Below are positions 1 through 9,187 of a stretch of 45,815 bases of DNA, piece after piece. How positions within the stretch are numbered: position 1 is the stretch's first letter; every line of letters starts with the position of its first letter. The stretch is from NCBI GenBank assembly GCA_964360255.1, contig CAYHVK010000022.1, positions 1 to 45,815 on the forward strand, read 5' to 3'. The stretch is from CAYHVK01 sp964360255. GTDB lineage: Bacteria > Bdellovibrionota > Bdellovibrionia > Bdellovibrionales > UBA1609. The notes under the pieces were generated by a model. It made no database searches. It worked only from the letters and a program-made list of their open reading frames with translations, and was not told where the DNA came from. A program made the position numbers and the translations under genes.

Positions 1-385
<385 letters not shown>

Positions 386-517
386 ATTTCATTTTCTATA
401 TGATTATGAACGAGGGTTGGATTCTTATACCAACTGCTAAGAATTACTTGAGTTAGATTCCCAAGAATCTATTGTTTTTATTTTTAGATATTTTATTTTA
501 GTTAGTGTTTAAGTTTT
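386..517 (+). other. 23S-5S internal transcribed spacer
   Basis: This AT-rich spacer of about 130 bp separates the 23S and 5S genes. I see no tRNA cloverleaf and no ORF in it. Confidence 0.7.
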
Positions 518-633
518 GCTGGTGTTGATAGCGGCGGGGACACACCTGATCCCATCTCGAACTCAGAAGTTAAGCCCGCCAGCGGCGATGGTATTGCACG
601 GGTAACCGTGTGGGAGAGTAGCACGATGCCAGC
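518..633 (+). rRNA. rrf: 5S ribosomal RNA
   Basis: The typical 5S core is present (cccatctcgaactcagaagttaag, then gggagagtagcacg). The terminal helix pairs gctggtgt at 518-525 with atgccagc at 626-633, using G-U pairs. Length is about 116 nt. Confidence 0.95.
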
Positions 634-645
634 TCTTTTTTATGG

Positions 646-677
646 CCCGGATTGCGCAAGTGATCCGGGTTTTTTTA
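646..677 (+). terminator. Rho-independent terminator of the rRNA operon
   Basis: Stem cccggat/atccggg (646-652 with 663-669) is followed directly by a run of T (670-676). It lies 12 bases after 5S and ends the rrn transcript. Confidence 0.9.
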
Positions 678-695
678 TGCCTGAAGTGCGAATTT

Positions 696-1583
696 TCACT
701 TGATTTTGCAGAAGGGGTCGATTGGGCCTGTGCTATTGAACTTTGCACTTTTAAAATCATAGACAAATTTATGATCCCATTTAAAGCAGGCTAAGGCTTT
801 TTCTTGAGGAATGTTTGTTCCTTTTGGATCTGTCTTTATCGGTAGATCTGACATTTTGAATAAACATGTTTTGAACTCTAATGATGTGTTTTTTGCTTCT
901 ATTCTTTTAATGCCTTTATTTTCATGTGTGGCAGTAAATGCTGAGCCTGGCATATCTGTAACAAAGACTCTTAAAACCTCTGGTTTTTTGTCCGCGTAAT
1001 AGATAGCTGTTTCTGGATCTAATGATTCCCCATCGATATTCCACCTTAATAAGGCATGCCTGCCAAACTCTCCAAATGATGAATAGATTGGATCTTCACT
1101 ATCGGAGTCGATTTCCCATCCTAAATGTTGAAATGGAATAATTTTGCCAAAATGGTCACGGCTGATGGAGAAACTTTTTGTTACGACTTTGTTCTCAAGA
1201 GCTGATTCATATTGGCAGCCTTGAATCCATTGAACTATGGCCACACTTTCAATATTTGACAGACTTTTACTGCGGTAGGCGGCACGAGTATCGGTGAGAT
1301 AGCTCACTTCATTGCGACCGTTAAACGGAAGAGTGACCTTTTTTTTCATTTCTGTGAAAGAAAATTCGGTAACCCCGAAACTCGGGTCTAGAGCTACGGC
1401 TCTATTTTTTTGTTTTATAATTTCAACCTTATAGCTGGCTTGAGTCTTACTTAAAAAGTTTGCAGGAGCTGATAAACTAGCGGGGGAACTACTTGGAGTC
1501 GCAGCATGGGAGCTGTTTAGCATTGCGATGTTAACTAGAAAAATCCAGAGAGACGTAAAAATTAAAACCGTGCTTATTTTCAT
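696..1583 (-). CDS. exported protein of unknown function
   Basis: This 295-residue protein has an N-terminal signal peptide: a charged MK start, a hydrophobic core of about 15 residues, and an SSHAA cleavage region near residue 28. A short Ser/Pro/Ala-rich stretch follows. The mature part is mixed alpha/beta with three Cys (in GCQYES, KTCLF and ALACFK) plus one near the C-terminus (PFCKIK), which suggests disulphides in the periplasm. I do not recognise a family. It faces the rRNA operon convergently and seems to be a single gene. Nothing in the context indicates its role. Confidence 0.75.
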   Translation of the reverse strand: MKISTVLIFTSLWIFLVNIAMLNSSHAATPSSSPASLSAPANFLSKTQASYKVEIIKQKNRAVALDPSFGVTEFSFTEMKKKVTLPFNGRNEVSYLTDTRAAYRSKSLSNIESVAIVQWIQGCQYESALENKVVTKSFSISRDHFGKIIPFQHLGWEIDSDSEDPIYSSFGEFGRHALLRWNIDGESLDPETAIYYADKKPEVLRVFVTDMPGSAFTATHENKGIKRIEAKNTSLEFKTCLFKMSDLPIKTDPKGTNIPQEKALACFKWDHKFVYDFKSAKFNSTGPIDPFCKIK

Positions 1584-1750
1584 CTGTGAAATTTTACGAT
1601 AGTCGAAAAAATAAAACTATAGAGCACTTAAAAACCTAGACCTGCATCAAATCGGAATTTCTTTTTTTTATAAAAAACCTTACTTCTATGAAGAAAAGTG
1701 GAAGGCTGTAAACTTTCTTTTACCTTCGATGCCGTTGATCGACAGTTTTC

Positions 1751-3058
1751 TTAATCGAAGAAACTGAGTTGGGGCTTTTTTTCTGATAGTGGTGCTGGGC
1801 GTTTGAAATTTGCCACGGTAAGGTGGCGTGAAGATTTGTTAAGGCCATATTTATTTTTAAAAACTTGGAACATATTATTTATACTATCGGCATAAGGGCC
1901 TTCTCCTCTCATTCGACTGCCGAATGTTGAATCGTTTAATTTATCTCCGCGAATATCTCGAATAGCACTCAAGACTTTTTGTTTCTTTTCGGGGTAATGA
2001 ACTTCTAACCATTGGGCAAAGAGATCTTTAACGGAATAAGGCAGGCGTACGGGCACCCAGCTAGCAGAAGTGGCTCCTGCATCTGCGGCAGCCTTTAAAA
2101 TCTGGGGAATTTCTTGATCGGAGAGGCCTGGCACAACTGGAGCCACATTCACTCCAACTGGTATTGAGGCTTTAGCTAAGTCTTCAATGGCTTTAAGACG
2201 GGCGGCTGGTGATGAGGTGCGTGGCTCCATTCGACGAGCGAGATCATTATTTAAACTTGTCACTGAAATTGTGACATGAGCGCAGTCCGCAGCGCTGAGT
2301 TCTTTTAAAATATCTATATCTCTCGTGACCAAACTATTTTTTGTGATAATGGCTATTGGGTTTTTAAATTCATTTAGCACCTCGAGGCATTTTCGAGCGA
2401 GTTGAAAGTTTCTTTCTGCGGGTTGGTAACAGTCAGTGACACCGCTCATGACAATGAGCTCGGGCTGCCATTTTGGAGAATTTAGCTTTTCTCGTAATAG
2501 CTCTGGAGCTTTGGCTTTTACAAAAATTTTGGATTCGAAATCTAAGCCGGCAGAGAGATTCAAATACTCATGCGTCGGGCGGGCATAACAATAAATGCAT
2601 CCATGCTCACAGCCTCGATAGAAATTAATGCTGTAACGAAAACCAATATCAGGACTGTCATTTTGAGAGACGATGGATTTTGAAGCGTCATTGAAAAACT
2701 CAGTTCTTAACAGTGGCTTGTCATCTTCATCAAGTCCATCATAGAAATCCCCGTCAACTTCTAGTTTTTCAGAGGAGAAACGGTGGGTGACATTAGAAGG
2801 GGCTCCGCGCCCGGTGGTACGTGAAGTTATCAGAGTATCAGTATCTGCTTCAGTCTGTGTATCACTCGACTCATATTGTGAAGCAGAGGGTAAATGGCTC
2901 GATTCAACTTGTGAATACGGTTGGCGCTGCAGTTGTATTTGAGCCCGATGTTTAGTTTTTTCTATATGAGAAACATGAGTTTTTTCGATGGGAGTTTTTA
3001 TGTGTGATGTAAAACGCTTGTCATTTGTTTTTTTCATAAAGCCCTGCCTTGGTTTCAT
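1751..3058 (-). CDS. PA0069-family radical SAM protein
   Basis: The protein has the radical SAM cluster motif CEHGCIYC (Cys150, Cys154 and Cys157), which binds the [4Fe-4S] cluster that cleaves S-adenosylmethionine. The flanking NFYRGCEHGC, GRGAPSN and SGVTDCYQPAE segments are typical of the PA0069/Rv2578c family, related to spore photoproduct lyase. The substrate of this family is not established. Residues 1-85 are a polar, Ser/Thr/Gln-rich extension that looks disordered and precedes the conserved GRGAPSN start. A second ATG at 3037 has a better ribosome site (GCAGGG four bases upstream) than the one at 3058, so the protein may start seven residues later. It is probably a single gene. Confidence 0.88.
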   Translation of the reverse strand: MKPRQGFMKKTNDKRFTSHIKTPIEKTHVSHIEKTKHRAQIQLQRQPYSQVESSHLPSASQYESSDTQTEADTDTLITSRTTGRGAPSNVTHRFSSEKLEVDGDFYDGLDEDDKPLLRTEFFNDASKSIVSQNDSPDIGFRYSINFYRGCEHGCIYCYARPTHEYLNLSAGLDFESKIFVKAKAPELLREKLNSPKWQPELIVMSGVTDCYQPAERNFQLARKCLEVLNEFKNPIAIITKNSLVTRDIDILKELSAADCAHVTISVTSLNNDLARRMEPRTSSPAARLKAIEDLAKASIPVGVNVAPVVPGLSDQEIPQILKAAADAGATSASWVPVRLPYSVKDLFAQWLEVHYPEKKQKVLSAIRDIRGDKLNDSTFGSRMRGEGPYADSINNMFQVFKNKYGLNKSSRHLTVANFKRPAPLSEKKPQLSFFD

Positions 3059-3243
3059 ATCTATTTAAGATTGATTGTGAAACTTTCGCAGAGATGGGCT
3101 TTGCGATCGATAATTTGAATATAGCTGTTTTTCTGGCTGGGGCGAAAGTATTTTTTTTCGCGTTAAATTTTCAGGACTTTAGTTTTTTGTGTCTTCTATA
3201 ATTTTTGTGCTTTTATGGTTCTGTGATTTCTATATTTTCTTAA

Positions 3244-3651
3244 TTATTTAAAAATTGTTGAGATCCAATAGGTGAGGGCAGTGACGGCTCCGCAAACGAA
3301 TGTGCCCCAAGCCACATCTATAACGGCGATTTTGATTGAGAAGTCTTTTAATGTAGCTAGGTTAGTCATGTCATATACGCCGTAACAAACCAAACCAAAA
3401 AGGGCTCCGGATAGGAAAACTTTAGTCAGCGATACATTTTCATCAAATTGTGAAAATACAAAATATGCTAGACCGATGGATAAAAGCAAATAGACGAGAG
3501 CGGCAGCCCAGTAGAGGATTTGAAATTTTCCATCAATTATGCGGCCAATATTGGCGAATTCTTTTAGATAGAGGTTTTTTGTAACTAGGCTGAACCAGAT
3601 TGAGTCGAACACTACGAATAAAACAAAACATATAAGTGCGGTACGAATCAT
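3244..3651 (-). CDS. DUF2177 family membrane protein
   Basis: This 135-residue protein has about four hydrophobic segments (near residues 1-20, 45-68, 78-98 and 108-132). The FDSIWFSLVTKNLY start and the GLVCYGVYDMTNLATLKD segment match the DUF2177 family of small inner-membrane proteins, whose function is unknown. A strong ribosome site (AAAGGAG) sits before the ATG. It appears to be transcribed alone, or with the upstream MepA-like lipoprotein gene on the same strand after a gap of about 100 bp. Confidence 0.8.
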   Translation of the reverse strand: MIRTALICFVLFVVFDSIWFSLVTKNLYLKEFANIGRIIDGKFQILYWAAALVYLLLSIGLAYFVFSQFDENVSLTKVFLSGALFGLVCYGVYDMTNLATLKDFSIKIAVIDVAWGTFVCGAVTALTYWISTIFK

Positions 3652-3754
3652 TGAGGGCTCCTTTGCCTATTAACTAACCTATAGAAGCGGCGGCTTATGG
3701 TTTTGTCAATTGGCACTCAAAGGCTTGAGGCATAAGGCTACGATATATAAAAGA

Positions 3755-5590
3755 TTAGCGACAGCCGCGTTTTTTGAATGGAGCTACGCGATCAAGATCT
3801 TTAGGGCGGCACTCTAAGTGCTTCGGAGAGCAGCGCATACGTAAATGGAAGTGCCCATCATGCCCGGTTTCAGGATACATAAGGTTCACAGCTTCGCCGT
3901 ATTTTTGGGTGAGCTTGTTTTGTTTCATGTAAGAACATACACCGGCTTGTACGCCAGCATTAACAAAGACGAGGTCAACAATATCATCTCCATCATAGCG
4001 AGAATCGCCTGTATTTGTTAGCTTTTGATCGTCCATAAACTTGAGATATTTTAAGAAGCAAAGATGATCAAAATCATTTTTCGTAGTCGCACGATAAACG
4101 GTTTTTTTCTTTTTATTCTTATTATTCACCACCGTTGTCTTTAAATAACGAACAACTTTTGTGCCTGGTGGGTTATTAAAATAAGCAAGGTCAATGTCGG
4201 AGCCATTGCGGTGGCTGGCGTGACCTTTGAAGTATCCGCCTTTTTTAAGCGAAATTTGATTGATGTTTAGAGCACCACAATTTGGATTATCAAGAGCAAA
4301 GCGACGAGCTGATTCTTGTATAAAGCCAACAAGGAAGCCGCTGGCGTAAGCTTTTCCATCCTCGCTACGGCGTGTGAAGCCGGCACCTGATGGAGGCATA
4401 AGAGAAGCATTCCAAATACTGCCGTTATTAGGAGTCAATTTTGAATGTCCGCCATCAGATAAATTTAGAGATAAACCGAGAGTTGATTGTGGCTTTCCGT
4501 TATTTACCGTTGGGGTGGGTGGCGTTCCGGGTTTTGTTGGCGTGGGCTTTGTTGGTTTTTTACCAATAAGCCGCTTCTTAAGAGTTTCTGGTGTCTGCGG
4601 GGTTACATACATACCGCTGTCGTCATCATCATCTTCGTGTGTTGTGCCCTCGGTCTCTTCATCTTCATCATCTACAACTGGTGGCGGAGGAGTTTTTGCT
4701 CCTGGCTTTACAGGTGCTGAGGCTGGCTTTGGTTTCTTTAGAGTTGGCTTTGGAGCTTCTTCACGCTCTTCGATGATCGAATATTCTTTTTCATCAATCT
4801 GAGTCACGATAGCTTGATCAGCAAGAGTATCATTATCAACTTCAATTTTAGGTGGGCTTTGTGCTGGCGCTAATTGAGGAGCCTGCACAGCTGGAGTTGT
4901 AATTGTTGGCGTTGTACCCGTTGTTGCTGGCGGAGTAATTATAATTGTAGGTGAAGGTGATGCGGTACCAGATTGAGTTTGATGGCCTTGTTTGGCCTTT
5001 TCATCCGCTTGTTTTTTTGCTTTTTTACGTTTGAGTTCGGCATCACGAGGGCTGGCATGGAACTGCTTCTCTTGCTCATCACCATTTTCATCAGCATAGC
5101 GAACACTTACGTAAGACGTTGCGCACACATTGCCTTTTGAATCCGGAAAACAAGAGACGTATGCATAAGCGCGGGAGCCGCCGAGTTTTTTACCTTCGGC
5201 ATCATCGATCCAGCCTTTCATTTCTTTTGAAAGCTGTCCTTTGAGAAGAATCTCTTCAACCTTTACCGTTTCACCAGTGGGAGTTTCTTTTTTGAAACGG
5301 AAGCTTACATTGCGCGTAGTTAGATCAACTTTAAAAAAACCATCATAAAGACGAATTGATTTTTTTAGGGCAGGCTGGGGCTTTGCTGATTCGGCCAGGC
5401 GATTGACAGTTGAAGCTTCTTTAAGCTCTACCTCTTGGCCTTTATCTGGGTTTTTATAAACATAGCGTTCAGCATTCGAATTGCGCGAACCATCTCCACA
5501 AGCGACAAGAAGCAATGAGGCGGCAGCCAAGTATAGTAATAAGCCCGGCGTTCGTTTTAAAAAAATCAAAGTTTTTGCTAATTTAGACAT
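3755..5590 (-). CDS. MepA-like murein endopeptidase lipoprotein with long Pro/Thr-rich linker
   Basis: The C-terminal 200 residues carry the peptidase M74 (penicillin-insensitive murein endopeptidase, MepA) metal motifs: HASHRNGSDID at 457-467 and GHDGHFH at 576-582. This zinc enzyme family cuts D-Ala-mDAP cross-links of peptidoglycan. Starting at the ATG at 5590 gives a lipoprotein signal with lipobox LLVACG; a start eight codons upstream is possible but less good. Residues about 45-200 form a separate beta-rich region with SRAYAYVSCFP. A low-complexity linker rich in Pro, Thr, Lys and acidic residues follows (about 200-370), including an Asp/Glu run. E. coli MepA is about 274 residues, so this 611-residue form is much longer. 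The likely location is outer-membrane anchored, facing peptidoglycan. Confidence 0.85.
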   Translation of the reverse strand: MSKLAKTLIFLKRTPGLLLYLAAASLLLVACGDGSRNSNAERYVYKNPDKGQEVELKEASTVNRLAESAKPQPALKKSIRLYDGFFKVDLTTRNVSFRFKKETPTGETVKVEEILLKGQLSKEMKGWIDDAEGKKLGGSRAYAYVSCFPDSKGNVCATSYVSVRYADENGDEQEKQFHASPRDAELKRKKAKKQADEKAKQGHQTQSGTASPSPTIIITPPATTGTTPTITTPAVQAPQLAPAQSPPKIEVDNDTLADQAIVTQIDEKEYSIIEEREEAPKPTLKKPKPASAPVKPGAKTPPPPVVDDEDEETEGTTHEDDDDDSGMYVTPQTPETLKKRLIGKKPTKPTPTKPGTPPTPTVNNGKPQSTLGLSLNLSDGGHSKLTPNNGSIWNASLMPPSGAGFTRRSEDGKAYASGFLVGFIQESARRFALDNPNCGALNINQISLKKGGYFKGHASHRNGSDIDLAYFNNPPGTKVVRYLKTTVVNNKNKKKKTVYRATTKNDFDHLCFLKYLKFMDDQKLTNTGDSRYDGDDIVDLVFVNAGVQAGVCSYMKQNKLTQKYGEAVNLMYPETGHDGHFHLRMRCSPKHLECRPKDLDRVAPFKKRGCR

Positions 5591-5708
5591 CGGAAGATGT
5601 ATGAGCAAAAGCAATGCCTGACCGAGTGTCAGTAAAGCTTATTTAAGCCCTCTATGTATGTAAAAAATCACATGAGGCGACAAAAAATGTCGGCTCATAA
5701 GCTCTATA

Positions 5709-6545
5709 TTAGTCGCCGTAGTAAGCACGAAGGATATTTTGAGCGCTTTGCCAGCGCTTTTGCATAGCAAATTTTGTTGAATATGAAACGCAGTCGACGA
5801 GAAGATTCATCTCCAGTTGGGCGCGATGAATGCCGAAGGAATCATTCCAGGTTACGCGTTTGCGGCAGAGACGAGCTCGATTGCGATGGAACAAATACGA
5901 CGTGTAGAATGGATCTTTGTTGCAGGTTTTTCCGACGGAATGAACAAGCTCAAAATCTCGATTAAAAGAGACAGTGAGTCCTAGTTCTTGAGCGCGAAGA
6001 CTGAGATCTACGTCCTCCCAATAAGTGTGAAAACTTTCATCAAATCCTAGAGTCGTTTCAAATATCTTTTTATGCATCAAGAAAGCGGTGCGTGGAATGT
6101 AAGCTTGCCCTAGTGGGACGGACTGAAACTCTTCAGTTGTTTTGATATGGCGGAGATGAGCTTTATTGGCGAAAAACTGACCGCCAATAGAATCGGTGCG
6201 ACCGAATTTTCTAAAATGAATATGAGGAGCGATCAAGCCGGGTTGTGCTGGAAACTGGCCGGTTCGTACAAGTTCGCAATCATTCGTGATGAAAAAGCAC
6301 CAATCATGATTTTGAAAAACCTTATCTAGCGCAAAATTGGCGCCGCCGCTGTAGCCGCGATTTTGTTCGATAGCAAAATGCTGTACGCCCGGGAATGTCG
6401 CTTTTAAACTCTGAACAAATTCGGGTTTTGAGCCGTTATGAATGAGATACACTTTTTCGACGGGGTAAAAACGCAAACAACTTTTCACACAACGTGCGGT
6501 TATTTCTGGATGATTAAAACTCAAGATGCAAACTGCGAATGACAT
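5709..6545 (-). CDS. family 2 glycosyltransferase
   Basis: The product is a GT2-type (GT-A fold) glycosyltransferase. It starts with the nucleotide-binding strand AVCILSFNHPEIT, continues with an NRGYSGGANFAL segment and an acidic FITNDCEL motif that stands where the metal/nucleotide-sugar DxD lies, and has YWEDVDLSLRAQELG near the acceptor site, as in rhamnosyltransferase-like GT2 enzymes. Length from the ATG at 6545 is 278 residues, normal for a single GT2 domain. An ATG 14 codons upstream is less likely because the family begins at the first beta strand. No membrane segment is visible, so it is cytoplasmic. It lies 53 bp after the pseudouridine synthase gene and may be in its operon. The sugar and acceptor cannot be told. 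Confidence 0.87.
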   Translation of the reverse strand: MSFAVCILSFNHPEITARCVKSCLRFYPVEKVYLIHNGSKPEFVQSLKATFPGVQHFAIEQNRGYSGGANFALDKVFQNHDWCFFITNDCELVRTGQFPAQPGLIAPHIHFRKFGRTDSIGGQFFANKAHLRHIKTTEEFQSVPLGQAYIPRTAFLMHKKIFETTLGFDESFHTYWEDVDLSLRAQELGLTVSFNRDFELVHSVGKTCNKDPFYTSYLFHRNRARLCRKRVTWNDSFGIHRAQLEMNLLVDCVSYSTKFAMQKRWQSAQNILRAYYGD

Positions 6546-6598
6546 ACCCGAATATAATTGCACAATAGATCTGTGGATGAAAGGCAAATTTCAATGAC

Positions 6599-7288
6599 TT
6601 AAGCGATAGAAATAATGTCGGGGATTTTGTATTGCTCTCGTCTTGGGCAGTTTTTGAAATTAATTTCGATCGCCTTCAGAGCAATAGTATCTTCTAAAAC
6701 CTTAGATTTTTTATTAATCAGTTTCTGAGTTGAGCCGTAGAGTTCATCACCTAGTATAGGATAGCCTCTTTTGCTGAGTTCATAACGCAATTGATGGGCA
6801 CGACCCGTGAGCGGAGAGAGGCGCCAATCTAAGCGTGTTGTGAGTTCGGGAGAAGGTGAAAGCTCCTTCCAGATGGGAGCTTCGATTGTTTGAGCGAGAG
6901 TGATAGACTTCTGCCCGTAAGGGGCTTCGAAAGCACGCTTCTTGCCTCGGACAAGAAAGCATTCCCAGCGCAGCTCTTGGGTGAGATCAAGTCTTTCAGC
7001 AGTAGGAAGCGTCTCTGTAATGGCTTGGTAAGTCTTATGAACTTGGGCTTTTTCAAACCAACCGTTGGCTTCACGGTGAAAGTTTTTATCTTTCGCAAAA
7101 AGCATCAAACCCGAGACTTCAAAATCTAAACGGTGAATAGGAAAGATTTCGCCTTTAATCTGATCGCGTAGTTCAAGGCCTAGAATGGGGCGCTTTTCAT
7201 GAGAACCTAAGCGGGAGGGGACAGATAGGTAGCCAGCAGGTTTAATAACAGCAATGGCAAAAGTATTCTCAAAGATGACTTTAATCAT
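6599..7288 (-). CDS. RluA-family RNA pseudouridine synthase
   Basis: The enzyme isomerises uridine to pseudouridine in rRNA or tRNA. The catalytic motif is HRLDFEVSG at 52-60 with Asp55 as the nucleophile. The KPAGYLSVPS strand upstream and the RAHQLRYELSKRGYPILGDELYG block downstream are standard for the RluA family. At 229 residues it lacks an N-terminal S4 domain, like RluA or RluC-short forms. The target nucleotide cannot be deduced. Its start codon overlaps the stop of the upstream small membrane protein by four bases, so the two are translationally coupled. Confidence 0.9.
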   Translation of the reverse strand: MIKVIFENTFAIAVIKPAGYLSVPSRLGSHEKRPILGLELRDQIKGEIFPIHRLDFEVSGLMLFAKDKNFHREANGWFEKAQVHKTYQAITETLPTAERLDLTQELRWECFLVRGKKRAFEAPYGQKSITLAQTIEAPIWKELSPSPELTTRLDWRLSPLTGRAHQLRYELSKRGYPILGDELYGSTQKLINKKSKVLEDTIALKAIEINFKNCPRREQYKIPDIISIA

Positions 7289-7704
7289 AGAAGACTTTTG
7301 AGATCATAATATCGGGCAAACTCTTCAACTGAGTCGCCACTTTTTAGATCTACAAAGTGATATTGTACGATGGCTTTAAGTCCGTCATCGTTTTGAGAGA
7401 TATAAAGAAGCTCAAGTTTGTATTGACCTATCGGTTGCGCCAAAGGCTTAGCTTTTACGAATCGAGCCCATACTGAAGCAATGCCATCTGCCTCAGAGCT
7501 TATTGGCCTCACTTCTTTAATGCTATTGAAGTACTTATTCAGTTCAGGGCGATGTTTTAGCTCTTTTACATCGTCTGCAATCAACTGAGCGAGTGCTTTA
7601 GCCTTATATGTAGAGGCGTTCATTACGATGACTGATATAAAATATGACGTAATAAGGGTGCAAATGGTCCATACGGTGAAGCTGATTTGGCGCTGTGTGA
7701 GCAT
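7285..7704 (-). CDS. small membrane-anchored protein of unknown function
   Basis: This 139-residue protein has one N-terminal hydrophobic helix (about 9-30) and a soluble rest with a strand-rich C-terminal half (YKLELLYIS, KAIVQYHFVDL). The topology suggests a periplasmic domain. It is the first gene of a minus-strand operon with the pseudouridine synthase (four-base overlap) and probably the glycosyltransferase. I recognise no family. Confidence 0.7.
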   Translation of the reverse strand: MLTQRQISFTVWTICTLITSYFISVIVMNASTYKAKALAQLIADDVKELKHRPELNKYFNSIKEVRPISSEADGIASVWARFVKAKPLAQPIGQYKLELLYISQNDDGLKAIVQYHFVDLKSGDSVEEFARYYDLKSLL

Positions 7705-7800
7705 AGATTAGCTTATAGTGTCTTTGTGCGAGTGACAATTCTTGTCGAGACCTGTTTTAGTCGTATGCCTTAAATATATGAAATTACATCATTATTCGGC

Positions 7801-7830
7801 GTGTAGTTTTTTTCTGTTCAAAAACTATAC
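7801..7830. repeat. inverted repeat upstream of the VWA-like lipoprotein gene
   Basis: Arms GTGTAGTTTTT (7801-7811) and AAAAACTATAC (7820-7830) pair over 11 positions with one G-U/mismatch and an 8-base loop. It lies in the 242-bp gap between two divergent genes (7705-7946), where I see no other gene. It could be an operator or an mRNA leader hairpin. Confidence 0.45.
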
Positions 7831-7946
7831 AGAGCGGAGGAGCTGAAAAATCGTCAAAAAAGGCAAAAAACACCTGTATTTTCAATATCTTATGCTGTGC
7901 CAACCCATGGCCTGGTTATTGAACTACAAACGGGTAGGAGAGTGTT

Positions 7947-9128
7947 ATGAAAAACTTTAAATATACACCGGCTTTATTCGTGTTGGTCTTATTAGGGCTT
8001 ATTGGTTGCTCTGATGTAGGTTTCAAGAGTCTTCCGACAAAGACTTGCGAGAACTTCAATGCGACAGATCGCTCTTGTATCCCAGGTCAGACAACAAACA
8101 CTTATAACTATTCATTTAGAACTGGCGATGTAGACATCTTAATAGTGAACGACAACTCAGGTTCGATGTTCCCAGAGCAAGCGAAAATGGGAACACAGTT
8201 CCCGAACTTCTTATATTCAATCAGAAACCTTTATTACCAAATCGCAATGGTGACGACAGATATTACTTCAGCTGAAAGTGGAGCGAACAGACCTGCTAAC
8301 GGTAACGGTGCCTTCCGCGATGGTAAGTTTCTTGATTTCTCAAGTGGTGAGTTTGTACTAAAGCCATCAGCAACAAATACGACTTCAGTTCTTCAAGCGA
8401 AGTTCAACGATACTATTCAGCGCGATGAAACATATGCTTGCGGTAGCACAGGTAGTTTTGAAAATGCCTCTTGCCCATCAGGTGACGAGCGCGGTGTTTA
8501 TGCCATGACTTTAGCGGCAGAAAGAAATGAACAGAGCTTCTTCAGGCCAGGAGCTCACTTAGCTGTGATTATCTTGTCAGATGAAGATGAGCGTTCAAGT
8601 TCAGCGGCTTACGGCCCCGGCGGAACCCGCCCTTTACAAGCTAAAGATTTGCCAGAAACTTTCTTGCAAACAATGTTAACTAAATATCCATCTAAGACAG
8701 TGAGCGTTCACTCCGTCATTATTCGCCCAGGTGACTCAAGCTGCTTGCAGAAGCAAGTTCATAATGTGCCGGGTTCAGTAGCCCCGCTTCGAGGTTTTGA
8801 AGGTAAGATCTATGCAGAGTTATCTGCTCCGGCCACTTATAATCCAAACTTGTTAAGCTTCTCGAATTTAACGGGTGGAGTATTAGGTGATATTTGTGCT
8901 GATAACTACGGTACACAGCTTGGTGATATCGGTTCATTTGTATCTTCAGAAGCACGTACAAATGAGCTTCAGTTGCCATGCCGGCCAACAGCGAATGATG
9001 TTTCGATTACAGCCAGCAACGGAAGTCAGTTAACTTATACGATTGATTCTAACAACCGCATGATCTTCACAAGCTTGCCAGTCGGGGTAACTGTGAATGT
9101 ATCGGTGGCTTGCCCGTCGAACATCTAA
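7947..9128 (+). CDS. lipoprotein with VWA-like domain
   Basis: The 393-residue protein starts with a lipoprotein signal and a lipobox ending LIGC at residue 21. Residues about 52-290 look like a von Willebrand factor A domain. The strand DVDILIVNDNSGSM holds the MIDAS motif DNSGS, and the AVIILSDEDERSS strand holds the later acidic residues expected near the metal site. Cys residues in the mature part (YACGS, NASCPSG, SSCLQK, DICADN) suggest disulphides. The final 60 residues form a small beta domain. The ribosome site GTAGGAG is strong. VWA lipoproteins usually mediate metal-dependent protein contacts at the outer membrane; the partner here is unknown. Confidence 0.75.
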   Translation: MKNFKYTPALFVLVLLGLIGCSDVGFKSLPTKTCENFNATDRSCIPGQTTNTYNYSFRTGDVDILIVNDNSGSMFPEQAKMGTQFPNFLYSIRNLYYQIAMVTTDITSAESGANRPANGNGAFRDGKFLDFSSGEFVLKPSATNTTSVLQAKFNDTIQRDETYACGSTGSFENASCPSGDERGVYAMTLAAERNEQSFFRPGAHLAVIILSDEDERSSSAAYGPGGTRPLQAKDLPETFLQTMLTKYPSKTVSVHSVIIRPGDSSCLQKQVHNVPGSVAPLRGFEGKIYAELSAPATYNPNLLSFSNLTGGVLGDICADNYGTQLGDIGSFVSSEARTNELQLPCRPTANDVSITASNGSQLTYTIDSNNRMIFTSLPVGVTVNVSVACPSNI

Positions 9129-9157
9129 TTTAGATTTAGATAAATTTTTGACTCACA

Positions 9158-9187
9158 ATAGCTGCTTTTATTAAGCGGCTATTTTTT
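9158..9187 (+). terminator. Rho-independent terminator after the VWA-like lipoprotein gene
   Basis: Stem ATAGCTGCTT (9158-9167) pairs with AAGCGGCTAT (9173-9182) with one G-U pair, followed by a T run to 9187. It overlaps the last codons of the convergent regulator gene. Confidence 0.8.

Noticed and set aside
563..766. Minus-strand ORF of 67 codons across 5S rRNA
   Set aside because: It overlaps the 5S gene and its terminator, so it is not a real gene.
3710..3730. TGGCACTCAAAGGCTT as a sigma-54 element in the gap beside the MepA-like gene
   Set aside because: The GC is out of place for the GG-N10-GC spacing, and the plus strand has no gene downstream.
4374..4802. Plus-strand ORF of 142 codons opposite the MepA-like gene
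   Set aside because: It is the reverse reading of the Pro/Thr/acidic linker, with low-complexity Ser/Val/Gly runs, and no ribosome site.
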